Shown piece by piece: positions 18,871 to 28,252 of a DNA stretch of 64,000 nt. The DNA is from Tetramitus jugosus (Eukaryota > Heterolobosea > Eutetramitea > Acrasida > Vahlkampfiidae). The notes below the pieces were generated by a model that saw only the letters and a program-made list of their open reading frames with translations, searched no databases and had not been told where the DNA came from. The stretch covers positions 558,001-622,000 of the forward strand of contig OW569351.1 of the NCBI GenBank assembly GCA_937625935.1, in the 5' to 3' direction. Numbering within the stretch: the first letter of the stretch is position 1; every line of letters begins with the position of its first letter. The translations under genes and the position numbers were made by a program.

Positions 18871-20370
18871 TCACCGGCTCGATCTTTTATGTTGTTTCTC
18901 TCCACCACCACCACTGCTCTTTGGCGTGTGTTGTTGTGGCATTTTTGCACCTGGTGATGTGTCACTGTCGCTGTGTTGACTGTGCATGGACACTGGTATG
19001 CAAAAGAGAGATATCGGCAGCGAAAAGTTCCTCCTTCTGCCTACTGTGTTGTTGCTCCCTTGCTTCTTCCGCTTCAAATACGGCTCCTTCCTCAGTTCTG
19101 AATCCACGCGATGAATGGCTCTGAGCACTGGTTCGAGCACCAAGTGCGCCTCAATCACATCTTGCTTGCTCCCATAGATTCCAAAATCTGTTTCCAAGTA
19201 GCCTTCGAACAGTGTTGACCGATCCACAAAATTCAACACTCGTTCCGTCAAAACACAAGGTGCCATATCATCTGCCATTGATCCACCATCTACCATGGAC
19301 TCTGATGTTTCATCCACCACTTTGCCATAGAATGAATCAGTGAGACTGGCAGCATCTGCGTCCATTGTCATTGTCGCATCATTTGAAATGAATCGATGAT
19401 GAATCGGTTTGGTGGTCCAATTGGGTTGTATCAGAGTAATCGAATGATTATTATTGTTACTTTGATTGTTGTTTTGAAAAATGTTCGTGTTGTTACTATT
19501 GTTATTAAAATTGTTGTGGCTGTTATTATTACTACTATTATTATTATGAAGATTGGTCATACTACTACTATTGCTGTTACTACTGTTGTTATTGGTATTA
19601 TTGGTATTATTGTTGTTGTTATTATTTTGTTGCTGTGATGGTAGTTGATGATGTTGATGATTACTTGTGTTGGGTTGTGCGATCGTCAATGATAAATCAC
19701 TACTATTGTGATTGTGATTGGCTTCACTTGTCACAATTGTCTTATTATTATTATTATTCTTGTTATTTGATACCAATAGGGGTGCTCTATTGATGACTTG
19801 TTGTTGTTGATTGTTATTGTTGTTATTGTTGTTATTCATCATGTATTTCGTTCCAATGATAAACAGTGGAATATGGTTGACTGATTGTTTCTTGAGATAG
19901 GATTCAATAGAAATGGCCGTCTGTTCCCAATCATAATCCACCAACAGATTAATCACATAGACAATGGCTGATATTCGATGACTACTAGTACTGTGATTGT
20001 TATTGTGTGCACGTTTATTGTTACTATTCGGTTGTTGAGCATGGTCACCAGTTGTTGTTGTTGTTAACCAATCATCATCTTCATTTTTCACATTATTATT
20101 AGCTGTGGCATTATTAGTTGTTGTTGTTGTTGTTGAATCGAGAATGGTCAATTTTTGACCAAAGTTTTGACTGTGACGAGAGTTTGTGCTTGCGCGCAAC
20201 AATTGATTGACGTGTCGTTCCATTTGTTGATCGTTGCAAAAGTCGAATTGAACCATGTAGGAGTCACCACTGCCATTCGATGTCGTATAAAGGTAATCGC
20301 GTGAGCTATGAGGTGATGTGAATGTGTTGGCGAGTTGTTTGTGTTGATTGGACAAGTCTTTTGCAATCAT
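18871..20370 (-). CDS. Asn-rich protein with a possible degenerate GTPase-like core
   Basis: 499 residues. The strand-helix pattern AIVYVINLLVDYDWEQTAIS then IPLFIIGTK (about 135-180) resembles the segment between the G3 and G4 motifs of Ras-like GTPases, with GTK in place of NKxD. No P-loop GxxxxGKS/T is present, so if related it is a pseudo-GTPase. Long poly-N/Q insertions follow (180-320). A better-folded helical part starts at about 375 (LTERVLNFVDRSTLFEGYLE, EAHLVLEPVLRAIHRVDSEL), and the tail is basic. The GTPase reading is weak; the safe call is hypothetical protein. The start is ATG 20370. Confidence 0.55.
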   Translation of the reverse strand: MIAKDLSNQHKQLANTFTSPHSSRDYLYTTSNGSGDSYMVQFDFCNDQQMERHVNQLLRASTNSRHSQNFGQKLTILDSTTTTTTNNATANNNVKNEDDDWLTTTTTGDHAQQPNSNNKRAHNNNHSTSSHRISAIVYVINLLVDYDWEQTAISIESYLKKQSVNHIPLFIIGTKYMMNNNNNNNNNQQQQVINRAPLLVSNNKNNNNNKTIVTSEANHNHNSSDLSLTIAQPNTSNHQHHQLPSQQQNNNNNNNTNNTNNNSSNSNSSSMTNLHNNNSSNNNSHNNFNNNSNNTNIFQNNNQSNNNNHSITLIQPNWTTKPIHHRFISNDATMTMDADAASLTDSFYGKVVDETSESMVDGGSMADDMAPCVLTERVLNFVDRSTLFEGYLETDFGIYGSKQDVIEAHLVLEPVLRAIHRVDSELRKEPYLKRKKQGSNNTVGRRRNFSLPISLFCIPVSMHSQHSDSDTSPGAKMPQQHTPKSSGGGGEKQHKRSSR

Positions 20371-20929
20371 TAGCTAATGATTTGTGTGTTTGATTGTCAG
20401 CAAAATTTTGTTGTGCGTTTAGTATGTTTTGTTGTCATTGGTGTGCATTTTTGTATGGTTGTGCGCGCAAGTAGCAAAAATAAAAGGTTTGTTTGTGTGA
20501 GATGATGAAAAAGCTTTTGGCATGAAAAAGTGGTTTGAACAAAAAAAAAGTTGGTTGAAATACTTACGATTGTGGCGCGCTTTGTTTCTGGTGAGGTACC
20601 GCAGGAAGAAACGGGTGTTTGGTCAGATTTTCCCCTCATTATTTGTTTGTTGTTTTGTTGTTTGTTGTGAAGTAACGTGTCTTTTGTTTTGCTATTTGTT
20701 TGTTGGTTGTGCGATGCAACCATAAGTTTTTGGCGTGCATGACACGTGACAAGCTATTATTTCCTTTGTGTCTCCCTGGGAAACAAACGAACGACCGCTC
20801 GGATGAAAAGGACCCAAATCCTGCGAGAAATTCACCAAACAAAGGCTGTAAATTGGTAAAAACAGTGAAACAGCAAAATGCATGGTTGTACTATACAGTA
20901 TTATTCTTTGTCTAATTAGAATAGGTTAT
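20371..20929. promoter_or_regulatory. Intergenic region upstream of the Asn-rich gene
   Basis: About 560 bases, T-rich on the + strand. No gene was recognised. A CACGTG palindrome lies near 20744 and could be a bZIP/bHLH-type site, though one hexamer alone is weak evidence. Confidence 0.35.
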
Positions 20930-23242
20930 TTACACAGATCTGGGCTCAAAGTTGTTCTTGGCAGATCGGTTAGTCTTGCCCGAAGAAGAGTTGGAATGGA
21001 ATGTCCATAGTTCGACACAATAAATAGAGAAACGTTCATCCACCATATCACACAACAAATCGTTGTTGAATGTAGGGCATCTATTAGTGATGCCATACAT
21101 AAAATCACTGTCAACACGGAATGCGGCACCACTGCCTCCTCCACCGAATCCAATGTACTTTTCGGTCGATGATTGAAAATAGTCATTGAATCGGGTCGCC
21201 CTGAAGAATTTGAATTGCTTAGCAGTTGCCTTGGGCTCTGTTTGTTGTTGTTGTTGTGCGATATCAATCTCCATGTCTACGCCTCCGGTGGCAATAAAGA
21301 GAGTATCATTTGGATCATCATGATGTGCCTTCTCAGAACCACTGCTCTCAGAGTTCAACTCATCCTCGTGGTCACTATTGTCATTTAGTCCTTCAAACTC
21401 ATCGACAGACTTTCCTGGATTGAATGTAAACACTAGTGACTCACCAGTTCCATAGTAGCGCGATGTTGGATGCCACCGCTCCGATGCATAGCCACCAAAT
21501 ATTTGTCCCTTTGATGTCTGAACAACAATCACAGTTTCTTCAATATTGGATCCCACTGATCGATACAGTGTTGCCAATGAAATTCCATGTTCTCTGGAGC
21601 TGTACACTAGATCCCAGTCCTTGTTGTAGTGACGCACAGGAAGTGCCCGATGAATTGCATCCAATTGATCACTAGACAGGATGGAACCCTTCTCACTCTT
21701 CAAGAGCTTTGGCGTCCTGAGCACAATATTAGAAGTTCTCTTTGATTTCATTAACGCTGCAATTCTTCTCAACTTTTCACGAGCCTCTCTCGCATCATCA
21801 TCACCATCATCGTAGTCATCGTCATCTGTTCCATTGTCATCACCACTTAAATTGCTTCCTTGGCTATGCAAATCAAACGAATCTTCATCACCACTGTTCT
21901 CGCCATCTTCGTCATTACTTGACCTCCTATTGTTAAAATAGTTACCTTCACTGCTGAGTGTAGGAGAACTGGGTGCACTGAGTTGACTCGACAGTATTCT
22001 CATGCCTAAAATGGGTGAAAGTGCAGAGAGAGAAGAAGACAAGATACCAGCTCCACTACCCGACCTACTCCGTGTTCCAACAGACAAGATTCCAAATGAC
22101 TGTTGCGGTTGTGGTTGCTGTTGCTGCTGCAATTGTTGTTGTGGTTCATTCTGTGACTGTGCAAGAATGGATGGATCATGGGAGGAACTAATCTTGTATC
22201 GATTGGCATTTTCATTGGAGATACTCTTGCTTCTTGATCCTATTCTTGGTGGAATCGACAAAGTTGTACTCGCTCCTGATTTCTTCTGTTCACTCTGATC
22301 AGAATCGTTATTTGATTCACTCGTGCTATTGTTTAACTGATCACCAGTCGCAGTACTGTCATCCTCTGTTTGGTCAGTAGTGGGAGAATGACCCAACACT
22401 CCACGTATGCACACTCCAACAGATCGACTCGTTTTTTTTGATCTCTTCACATCTTCTTCTGCTTGTGCAATGGCATTTGCAAAATCAGTGATTGATTTAA
22501 CAATGATTTGTGGTCCACCTTTTTGAACACCTCCACTTGTTGTTGCTGTTGCTGGTTGTTGTAATGTACCATCACCAACAACACCATTACAGTCATTATT
22601 ATCATTACTAGATGTGTCATTATCAACAACACTAGTCACAGGATCCGTACCAGTCACCCCTCCACTATTGTTATTCACCTCAACAGTAGCAGCAGCAGCA
22701 TCAGAAGAAGAAGAAACAGAAGAATTCACCGCAGCAATCTTAACTTTCAATTCTTGACCATCATACAGTGATAAACTATCAAAATGAGACATTGAATTGA
22801 TGGATAAGAGTTCATTGACATCCATTCCGAACCGAAGAGCAATCGATGCGATACTATCTCCACTCTGTACCAAATATTTTTGAATCATTGATTTTGTTGT
22901 TGTTGTTGTTGCTGCTGCTGCGTTATTATTATTCGTGTTAGTAGTAGTAGTGTTTTGAGAAGGAGTAGTAGTAGCGGTGGTAGTAGCGGTAGTGGACACT
23001 GGAGGATTCACAATAGTGGTTGATAGAGTAGTGGTTTCAACGGGTGGTGGAACAGATGCATTCGATGTCAATGATGATGATGATGATTCACTTTTGTTTG
23101 TAGTTACATTTTCGTCATTTGTCGAATTGATTATGTGATTTTCGGGGAGTACTACTGTAGTTGTTGTGTGATTGGTATTATTGTTATTGTTGTTGTTTTG
23201 TGTGACGGACAAAGTGGTTGTCTCGTTACTGTTCTGATCCAT
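20930..23242 (-). CDS. OXR1: OXR1/NCOA7-type LysM-TLDc protein
   Basis: 770 residues. After a Thr/Asn-rich leader, a LysM domain lies at about 120-165 (KYLVQSGDSIASIALRFGMD, then VNELLSINSM). A long acidic and Ser-rich middle follows. The TLDc domain runs from about 515 to 765: LSSDQLDAIHRALPVRHYNK, WDLVYSSREHGISLATLYRS, GQIFGGYASERW, IGFGGGG, AAFRVDSDFMYG and CVELWTF near the end. LysM plus TLDc is the architecture of OXR1 and NCOA7, which protect from oxidative stress and regulate V-ATPase assembly. An acidic, Gln-containing insertion of about 55 residues interrupts the TLDc domain between FTFNPGKS and KFFRATRF. The start is ATG 23242. Confidence 0.9.
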   Translation of the reverse strand: MDQNSNETTTLSVTQNNNNNNNTNHTTTTVVLPENHIINSTNDENVTTNKSESSSSSLTSNASVPPPVETTTLSTTIVNPPVSTTATTTATTTPSQNTTTTNTNNNNAAAATTTTTKSMIQKYLVQSGDSIASIALRFGMDVNELLSINSMSHFDSLSLYDGQELKVKIAAVNSSVSSSSDAAAATVEVNNNSGGVTGTDPVTSVVDNDTSSNDNNDCNGVVGDGTLQQPATATTSGGVQKGGPQIIVKSITDFANAIAQAEEDVKRSKKTSRSVGVCIRGVLGHSPTTDQTEDDSTATGDQLNNSTSESNNDSDQSEQKKSGASTTLSIPPRIGSRSKSISNENANRYKISSSHDPSILAQSQNEPQQQLQQQQQPQPQQSFGILSVGTRSRSGSGAGILSSSLSALSPILGMRILSSQLSAPSSPTLSSEGNYFNNRRSSNDEDGENSGDEDSFDLHSQGSNLSGDDNGTDDDDYDDGDDDAREAREKLRRIAALMKSKRTSNIVLRTPKLLKSEKGSILSSDQLDAIHRALPVRHYNKDWDLVYSSREHGISLATLYRSVGSNIEETVIVVQTSKGQIFGGYASERWHPTSRYYGTGESLVFTFNPGKSVDEFEGLNDNSDHEDELNSESSGSEKAHHDDPNDTLFIATGGVDMEIDIAQQQQQTEPKATAKQFKFFRATRFNDYFQSSTEKYIGFGGGGSGAAFRVDSDFMYGITNRCPTFNNDLLCDMVDERFSIYCVELWTFHSNSSSGKTNRSAKNNFEPRSV

Positions 23243-23796
23243 TCAATAGTTGTGGACAAATACAATTATTATTATTATTCTTTGTGTGTTTGATTGGTTC
23301 TAAACAACCAGTGTCCTTTTGTTTTTTGGTGTCGTCGTTGATAGTGAGTATTGATGGTCCGAATCGCAAATATGAATCAAATTGGAGTTGATTGATGAGA
23401 TTTATATCATATGATTGTTTTTGTGCAAAAGAGTTGTGTTGTTTGAAACTATCGATATCAGCTGTTTTTTGTTTTTGGGCGTTTTTTTGGACAGCAGGGC
23501 TATTTTGTCTTTGTTTGGGGATGTTCTCTTTGCTTGTGTGTTTCAGTTTGAATGTTTTTGATGTGGGGTTGCGTGTTTTTTTTTGTGCCTAGGGATGACC
23601 TCCCAAGGTAAACGTGTGCGTGTCATTGCGGACCAAGTCACTGTCACACTACGGAAACCAATCATCTGAGCACAGGGATAGGCAGAAAAAAGAAGGTAAA
23701 TGAGAAACAACCACAACGAATGAGGAGCTCCCACGTAAAACAAAAAATTTCATTTATGTTCTCTATCTTTATATTAAATTGTAGGTTGTTGTTTGT
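23243..23796. promoter_or_regulatory. Intergenic region between OXR1 and bL20m genes
   Basis: About 550 bases. T-rich near 23462-23584; no ORF with protein-like composition and no RNA gene was seen. It holds the OXR1 5' flank and the bL20m 3' flank. Confidence 0.35.
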
Positions 23797-24693
23797 TTAG
23801 ATATCTGGATCATCATCTGGTTCAGCAATCTTAGTCTTTGCCAAAAACTCTTGCAGCTTCTTCTCATACACCTCATCTTCCAACATTTCAGCATGTGCCA
23901 ACTTCTCCATTGTTTGAGAAACGACAGCCATTTGATGTTTCACGTGTTCATTGATCAATTCGTGCTCCTTTGTAGCGAATGCTGGGAACGGAATCAAGTG
24001 TGGATCCTTCTTTTCGGTTCTTGTCGCCGCATCAAATTTCACTTGTTCAAACTTTCTTCTCGCTTGATTCGACAATTCGACCACTGATCTCATGGACAAT
24101 GGTTCAGTCTGAGCCAATTCTGACAACATTTTTCTGTTCAATTGACAACCTGAGAGAGCCAATCCGTACATGAATTGATGATACTTGATACCAAATTCCT
24201 GTGTAGAGGCCTTAATGTTCTGTATCCACAGTGCTCTATAATCACGCTTCTTTTGCTTTCTGCCCTTGTATGCATGTTGAAGACCGTGTTCAACTATTAT
24301 TATTATTATTATTATTGTTTTGACATCAATCATTCATATAATTATCATCATCATCATCATCACACCAATGGGAATGCAATATTTTTTGTCGTGTGGTCGG
24401 TCATTTTGTTTCAGTCATTCCACATTGCAATTGTTGACATGATGTTCGTTTGCGCGAATGTATGGTTGTTGAGAGTAAATTCGTTTGATGTTCAACAGTA
24501 AATCACATATCATGGATGATAGATAATAGAGCAAAAACAACGAAATGATAAGTTTTACCGTCGTGTGTGAAAAATGCGAGTGATGGAAAAAAGAAAGTGA
24601 CGTACCTCTGTTGGCGGCTAGTCGGTAGCTACTCTTGCTTCTGCCATAGAAACCCTTGGCCAATTCGAAAATTTTGCTTCTTCTGTTGGTCAT
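23797..24693 (-). CDS. MRPL20: Mitochondrial ribosomal protein bL20m
   Basis: Two exons: 24606-24693 and 23797-24293, 194 residues. Exon 1 reads RRSKIFELAKGFYGRSKSSY, the classic bL20 start. Exon 2 continues VEHGLQHAYKGRKQKKRDYR, ALWIQNIKA, FGIKYHQFMYGLALSGCQLN and RKMLSELA. This matches bacterial L20 across its length (about 118 residues), so the last 75 residues are an extra C-terminal extension, as is common in mitochondrial ribosomal proteins. L20 is a primary binder of 23S rRNA in early large-subunit assembly. An upstream in-frame ATG (24726) would add a basic leader that may help mitochondrial import. Splicing is phase 1 and restores the conserved register exactly. Confidence 0.92.
24294..24605 (-). 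other. Intron of the bL20m gene (312 nt)
   Basis: Donor GTACGT just after AACAGAG and acceptor AATAG just before TTGAACACGG. It is much longer than the other introns here (49-90 nt) and holds ATT and ATC microsatellites at 24296-24316 and about 24345-24362. No nested gene or snoRNA was recognised. Confidence 0.88.
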
Positions 24694-24823
24694 TTTTCGA
24701 AGTTTTAGTTTGTGGGTGTTGCACAATCAAAGAGAAAAATGTTTTGCGTTCTTTGTAATGTGAAAAAGAATCGGCGACAACTATTCCCCGACTATTGATT
24801 TTGTATTGGGTTGGTATTGGCCT

Positions 24824-26635
24824 TTAGCTGACCATCACATGGACCATGCTCTTGTGTACTTCTCCAAATATCGTGCTTTTCATATCCAACATTGATTCTC
24901 CATCGACTGAAATATTTTGAGGGAGCTTCTCAGGGTCGAGAAATTCAATTTTGTAAGCTCTTGTCTTCACTCTGGATATTTGCAGACGAGTGTCATTGGA
25001 AAACTCTCCCTTTCGACTCCAGTTGAAAGCTCCACGAAGGAGAACAACTCTTGGAAGTGGTACTGCATCGTTTGACAAATTTGATTCATGTTTTGAGCAC
25101 TTTGACACCCACAAGAGCTCGACTTCACCGTCATTGAGAACGTTCTGCTCTATTTTCTTATGACTTGCCGCAAATCGATCCAAATGATTGTTATTTACCG
25201 TCGCTATAAAGAGAAATTCTCCCTCAATCACCTTAACTCGATCCGATGGACTGTGTCGTCCCGTGGAATGCTCCTCGGTTTTATACTCTGGGAAGTACTT
25301 GTCGAGCAGTCTATGTTCCGTGTTTCCTTCGATGTACTGAATCCGTGCTCGAAAGTAATGGTTTTTCGCGATGGCTTTCAGGGCTCCCAATAAGTAACGT
25401 GTGTCCCCATGAAGTCGATATCTCTTGAATTTGTCACTAAAGTGAACAATATCAGAAAAGAAACCCACTATCGACGTACACACAGCATATTGCTTCTCTC
25501 TGTTCTGATGGTACTCCAATACATCCATTGGTAGTGACTGTCCCTTGGCGATCATTGCAAAATAGAGACTGGCAAGTTGTCTATATTGAATGCTGGGAGT
25601 GTGGTGGTCAATGTCTGTCGGCACTGGATATCGATCTGCATTGAGAGTCATTGCTAATGAATTATTGGTTCCGGCAGGGATCACTGCAATGGATAACTTT
25701 CTATAAACCTCCTGTGCATCCGAGCGATTGCGTAACGCATTGACAATCTCGTGCACTAAGCCATCACCCCCAATGGCAACTATCACGTTATAGTCATAGA
25801 TAAAATCACCTTCTGATATCAATGCAAAAGCATGATTGTAATACTTGGTTTCGAAGTGAGTGAAGGAGAAGAGATGTGGCATATTGTTTGAAGTGTTGCG
25901 GAACAGTGGGAATAGAACCTTGTTATACAACTTGTCACCACGAGAACCAGATTTGGGATTCACGAATATCAATGCCTTCCCCGGTGTCTCAGATGTCCAG
26001 TGAGTAATCCTTTTCGTGAGAGCACTAATCCATCGATTACAAGCAGACATGTTGTCACACAATATGGTGATGTAGCTCTCCTCTGGTGTCAATAGATGGC
26101 TCGTGTTGGGTATGGGAAGCACCATGATCTTGAACTGTTCGGGTAAACCGGATCGAAACACAGCGTAAATATCACTGTATGGAATGCTAAAGTACGGTAT
26201 CGATTGTGTCACAGGTAGATGATCTGGATGAAAATTCAATTGACTCTCACCCAACTTCAATTTGACTAGAACTGGATGTTTTGCGACATTCTCGACTTTT
26301 TCACTGTGAACCAAGTACCGAAAATCATAGGTCACCGTCAGTATCATTTCTGACAGGCTATCACCCTCGATTTGCCTTTCGCGTAGATCAATATCGTCTA
26401 ATCTGGCTTCCCTTCTTCTAAGGTTCTGCTGAGGTTCTGGCGATTGTCTTGGATTTTCAGGGACAGAATAGATCACATTGTTATTGTTGAGGGAGGTGCA
26501 TTGATGATTGTTGATGGGCCACGAATGGACAGCGAGATACTCCTCAAGTTGAGGAAGATGAGTATTAATGTATGAAAGGGAGTCATCGGGTGGAATTGTA
26601 GCTGGGCTTTGTGGTTGCTGGGGATATGAATTCAT
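24824..26635 (-). CDS. Sphingosine kinase-like lipid kinase
   Basis: 603 residues. The diacylglycerol-kinase catalytic fold starts near residue 220 with ALIFVNPKSGSRGD. It keeps the nucleotide-binding VIVAIGGDGLVHEIVNAL and, at the position of the usual PxGSGN/D motif, IPAGTNNSLAMTLNAD. C-terminal blocks (LPMDVLEY, SIVGFFSDIV, DTRYLLGALKAI) match the sphingosine/ceramide-kinase branch. An N-terminal region (110-210) with SEKVENVAKHPVLVKLKLGE may be a PH-like lipid-binding module, as in ceramide kinase. The expected reaction is ATP-dependent phosphorylation of a sphingoid base or related lipid. Sphingosine versus ceramide cannot be decided by eye. The start is ATG 26635; the frame extends upstream only to a non-ATG codon. 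Confidence 0.85.
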   Translation of the reverse strand: MNSYPQQPQSPATIPPDDSLSYINTHLPQLEEYLAVHSWPINNHQCTSLNNNNVIYSVPENPRQSPEPQQNLRRREARLDDIDLRERQIEGDSLSEMILTVTYDFRYLVHSEKVENVAKHPVLVKLKLGESQLNFHPDHLPVTQSIPYFSIPYSDIYAVFRSGLPEQFKIMVLPIPNTSHLLTPEESYITILCDNMSACNRWISALTKRITHWTSETPGKALIFVNPKSGSRGDKLYNKVLFPLFRNTSNNMPHLFSFTHFETKYYNHAFALISEGDFIYDYNVIVAIGGDGLVHEIVNALRNRSDAQEVYRKLSIAVIPAGTNNSLAMTLNADRYPVPTDIDHHTPSIQYRQLASLYFAMIAKGQSLPMDVLEYHQNREKQYAVCTSIVGFFSDIVHFSDKFKRYRLHGDTRYLLGALKAIAKNHYFRARIQYIEGNTEHRLLDKYFPEYKTEEHSTGRHSPSDRVKVIEGEFLFIATVNNNHLDRFAASHKKIEQNVLNDGEVELLWVSKCSKHESNLSNDAVPLPRVVLLRGAFNWSRKGEFSNDTRLQISRVKTRAYKIEFLDPEKLPQNISVDGESMLDMKSTIFGEVHKSMVHVMVS

Positions 26636-27001
26636 TTGTTTCAAGTTATCTGAATGTATGATTTGGTTGTATTCCAGAAGTTTTAATCCCAAAAAAGAAA
26701 TGCCATATTTTTATCGTCAAAATTGGCAGATTCTCGCTACAATTTCTTTGCATAAAATTGCATCAAACACGCTTCCATGGAGTTCTTGGAGTTTATTCGA
26801 CACGTTGTAATTCTCCGATGAGATAAGCTTCACCGAGCTTGAAGAAAACACGTTGTACGGAGCGATGTTCAAACCACCGGAGACAGCACTACGTGTTTTT
26901 GTTTCTTCTTGTCAACCATGCTACACCTTTATAAACAAGTTATTCCATCGGCATGACTTTTGTTCTCTCTCATAAAAACAAAAAACAATTAATTAAGAAT
27001 T
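26636..27001. promoter_or_regulatory. Divergent promoter region, lipid kinase and cathepsin B
   Basis: About 365 bases. On the cathepsin side a TATA box (TATAAA, 26930-26935) lies 67 bp before the ATG and is followed by an A-rich leader. No TATA box was seen on the lipid-kinase side. Confidence 0.5.
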
Positions 27002-27937
27002 ATGAGAGCTATCACTATTGCTTTGCTTGTAGCCATGTTTGTAGCATGTGCTTCTGCTTACACCTTGATCAACGATGTCAACATGATTGACAGAGTTAAC
27101 TCCAACCCAAAGGCTTCCTGGAAGGCAAAGGCCCACAAGAAGTTCGAAGGTATGACCATGGAACAAATGAAGAAGACTCTTGGTAACTTTATGCCAGTCC
27201 AAGAAACTTTGCACATTGAGAGACACAACCCTGTTGTCAAGTCCAACATCCCTGACGAGTTCGACGGTAGAAAGGCTTTCGGTAACTGCATTGGTCCAAT
27301 CAGAGATCAAGCTCACTGCGGTTCCTGCTGGGCAATGTCCAGCGCTGCTGCCATGTCCGACAGATTCTGCATTGCTTCCAAGAACAACAGCTATGTTGAA
27401 TTGTCCCCACAATACATTGTTTCCTGCGACTCTAGCAACTATGGTTGCGATGGTGGTTATTTGGACTTGGTCTGGAAGTTCTTGGCTACCACTGGTACTG
27501 TCTCTGAGAAATGCGACCCATACTCCTCTGGAACTGGTCACGTTGAATCTTGCCCAAGAACCTGCAAGGACGGATCCAAGATTGACACCTACAAGATGGA
27601 CAGAAGCAGCATCAAGCTCTTCGACCCAAAGAACATTGAAGCTATGCAAGAGGACATCATGACCTACGGATCTGTCCAAATCGGCTTCAGAGTCTACCAA
27701 GATTTCTTCTCCTACAGCTCCGGTGTCTACAGACATTTGCACGGTGGTTTGGCAGGCGGTCACGCTGTCAAGGTTATCGGCTGGGGTCACGATTCCGCTT
27801 CCAACCTCCCATACTGGATTGTTGCCAACTCCTGGGGCGAGTCTTGGGGCATGGACGGCTTCTTCTGGATCTTGAGAGGCGCAAACGAGTGTGACTTGGA
27901 ATCTCAAATGTTCTCCGCTAGACCATTGTTGAACTAA
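27002..27937 (+). CDS. Cathepsin B-like secreted cysteine protease lacking an occluding loop
   Basis: 311 residues. A signal peptide (residues 1-19, hydrophobic ITIALLVAMFVACASA) precedes a propeptide with SWKAKAHKKFEGMTMEQMKK. The mature C1-family domain starts near IPDEFDGRKAF. The catalytic triad is C109 (QAHCGSCWAMS), H254 (GGHAVKVIGWG) and N276 (ANSWGESWG). Between the CDGGY block and CPRTCKDGS the segment is short and has no His-His pair, so the occluding loop that gives mammalian cathepsin B its dipeptidyl-carboxypeptidase activity is missing. Endopeptidase activity is therefore likely. Codons are strongly C-ending and G+C is visibly above the neighbours', as in very highly expressed genes. 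Expected role: lysosomal or secreted digestion of bacterial or host protein. Confidence 0.95.
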   Translation: MRAITIALLVAMFVACASAYTLINDVNMIDRVNSNPKASWKAKAHKKFEGMTMEQMKKTLGNFMPVQETLHIERHNPVVKSNIPDEFDGRKAFGNCIGPIRDQAHCGSCWAMSSAAAMSDRFCIASKNNSYVELSPQYIVSCDSSNYGCDGGYLDLVWKFLATTGTVSEKCDPYSSGTGHVESCPRTCKDGSKIDTYKMDRSSIKLFDPKNIEAMQEDIMTYGSVQIGFRVYQDFFSYSSGVYRHLHGGLAGGHAVKVIGWGHDSASNLPYWIVANSWGESWGMDGFFWILRGANECDLESQMFSARPLLN

Positions 27938-28252
27938 TTCACTGATCGATTGATGTACTAGTAAATATTTGACATATTATTGCTCAAGCAACTCAACTTG
28001 TTTATCACGTCGTCTAAGAAGTTTGATTTTCCTTGTTTCTTCGTTCGAATCTCGTGTGTTCTTCTTCTTGCTAATCTTGAGGAGTAACTAACATCTTCTT
28101 CCACTTCACCTAGGATTCATCTTCATCCTCGAGGATTGCTTCGGTCTTTGCTCAATGAGAACTGAAGAACATTGTGTTGTTGCTCGTTGCAAGATGGTAG
28201 TACTTGACCACTGTTTGGTCCAAGAAATGATCAATAATGTGGATGATCAATC
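27938..28252. promoter_or_regulatory. Intergenic region between cathepsin B and WSD acyltransferase
   Basis: About 315 bases. A tRNA B-box-like string (GTTCGAATCTC near 28044) is present, but no A box or cloverleaf fits around it. No gene was recognised. Confidence 0.35.

Noticed and set aside
26993..27907. A 304-codon open frame antisense to cathepsin B
   Set aside because: It exactly mirrors a gene with strongly biased C-ending codons, which suppresses stops on the other strand. Its composition (V/S/G-rich, no motif) is not protein-like.
28035..28060. tRNA B-box-like GTTCGAATCTC
   Set aside because: No A box at the right distance and no acceptor stem pairing around it.
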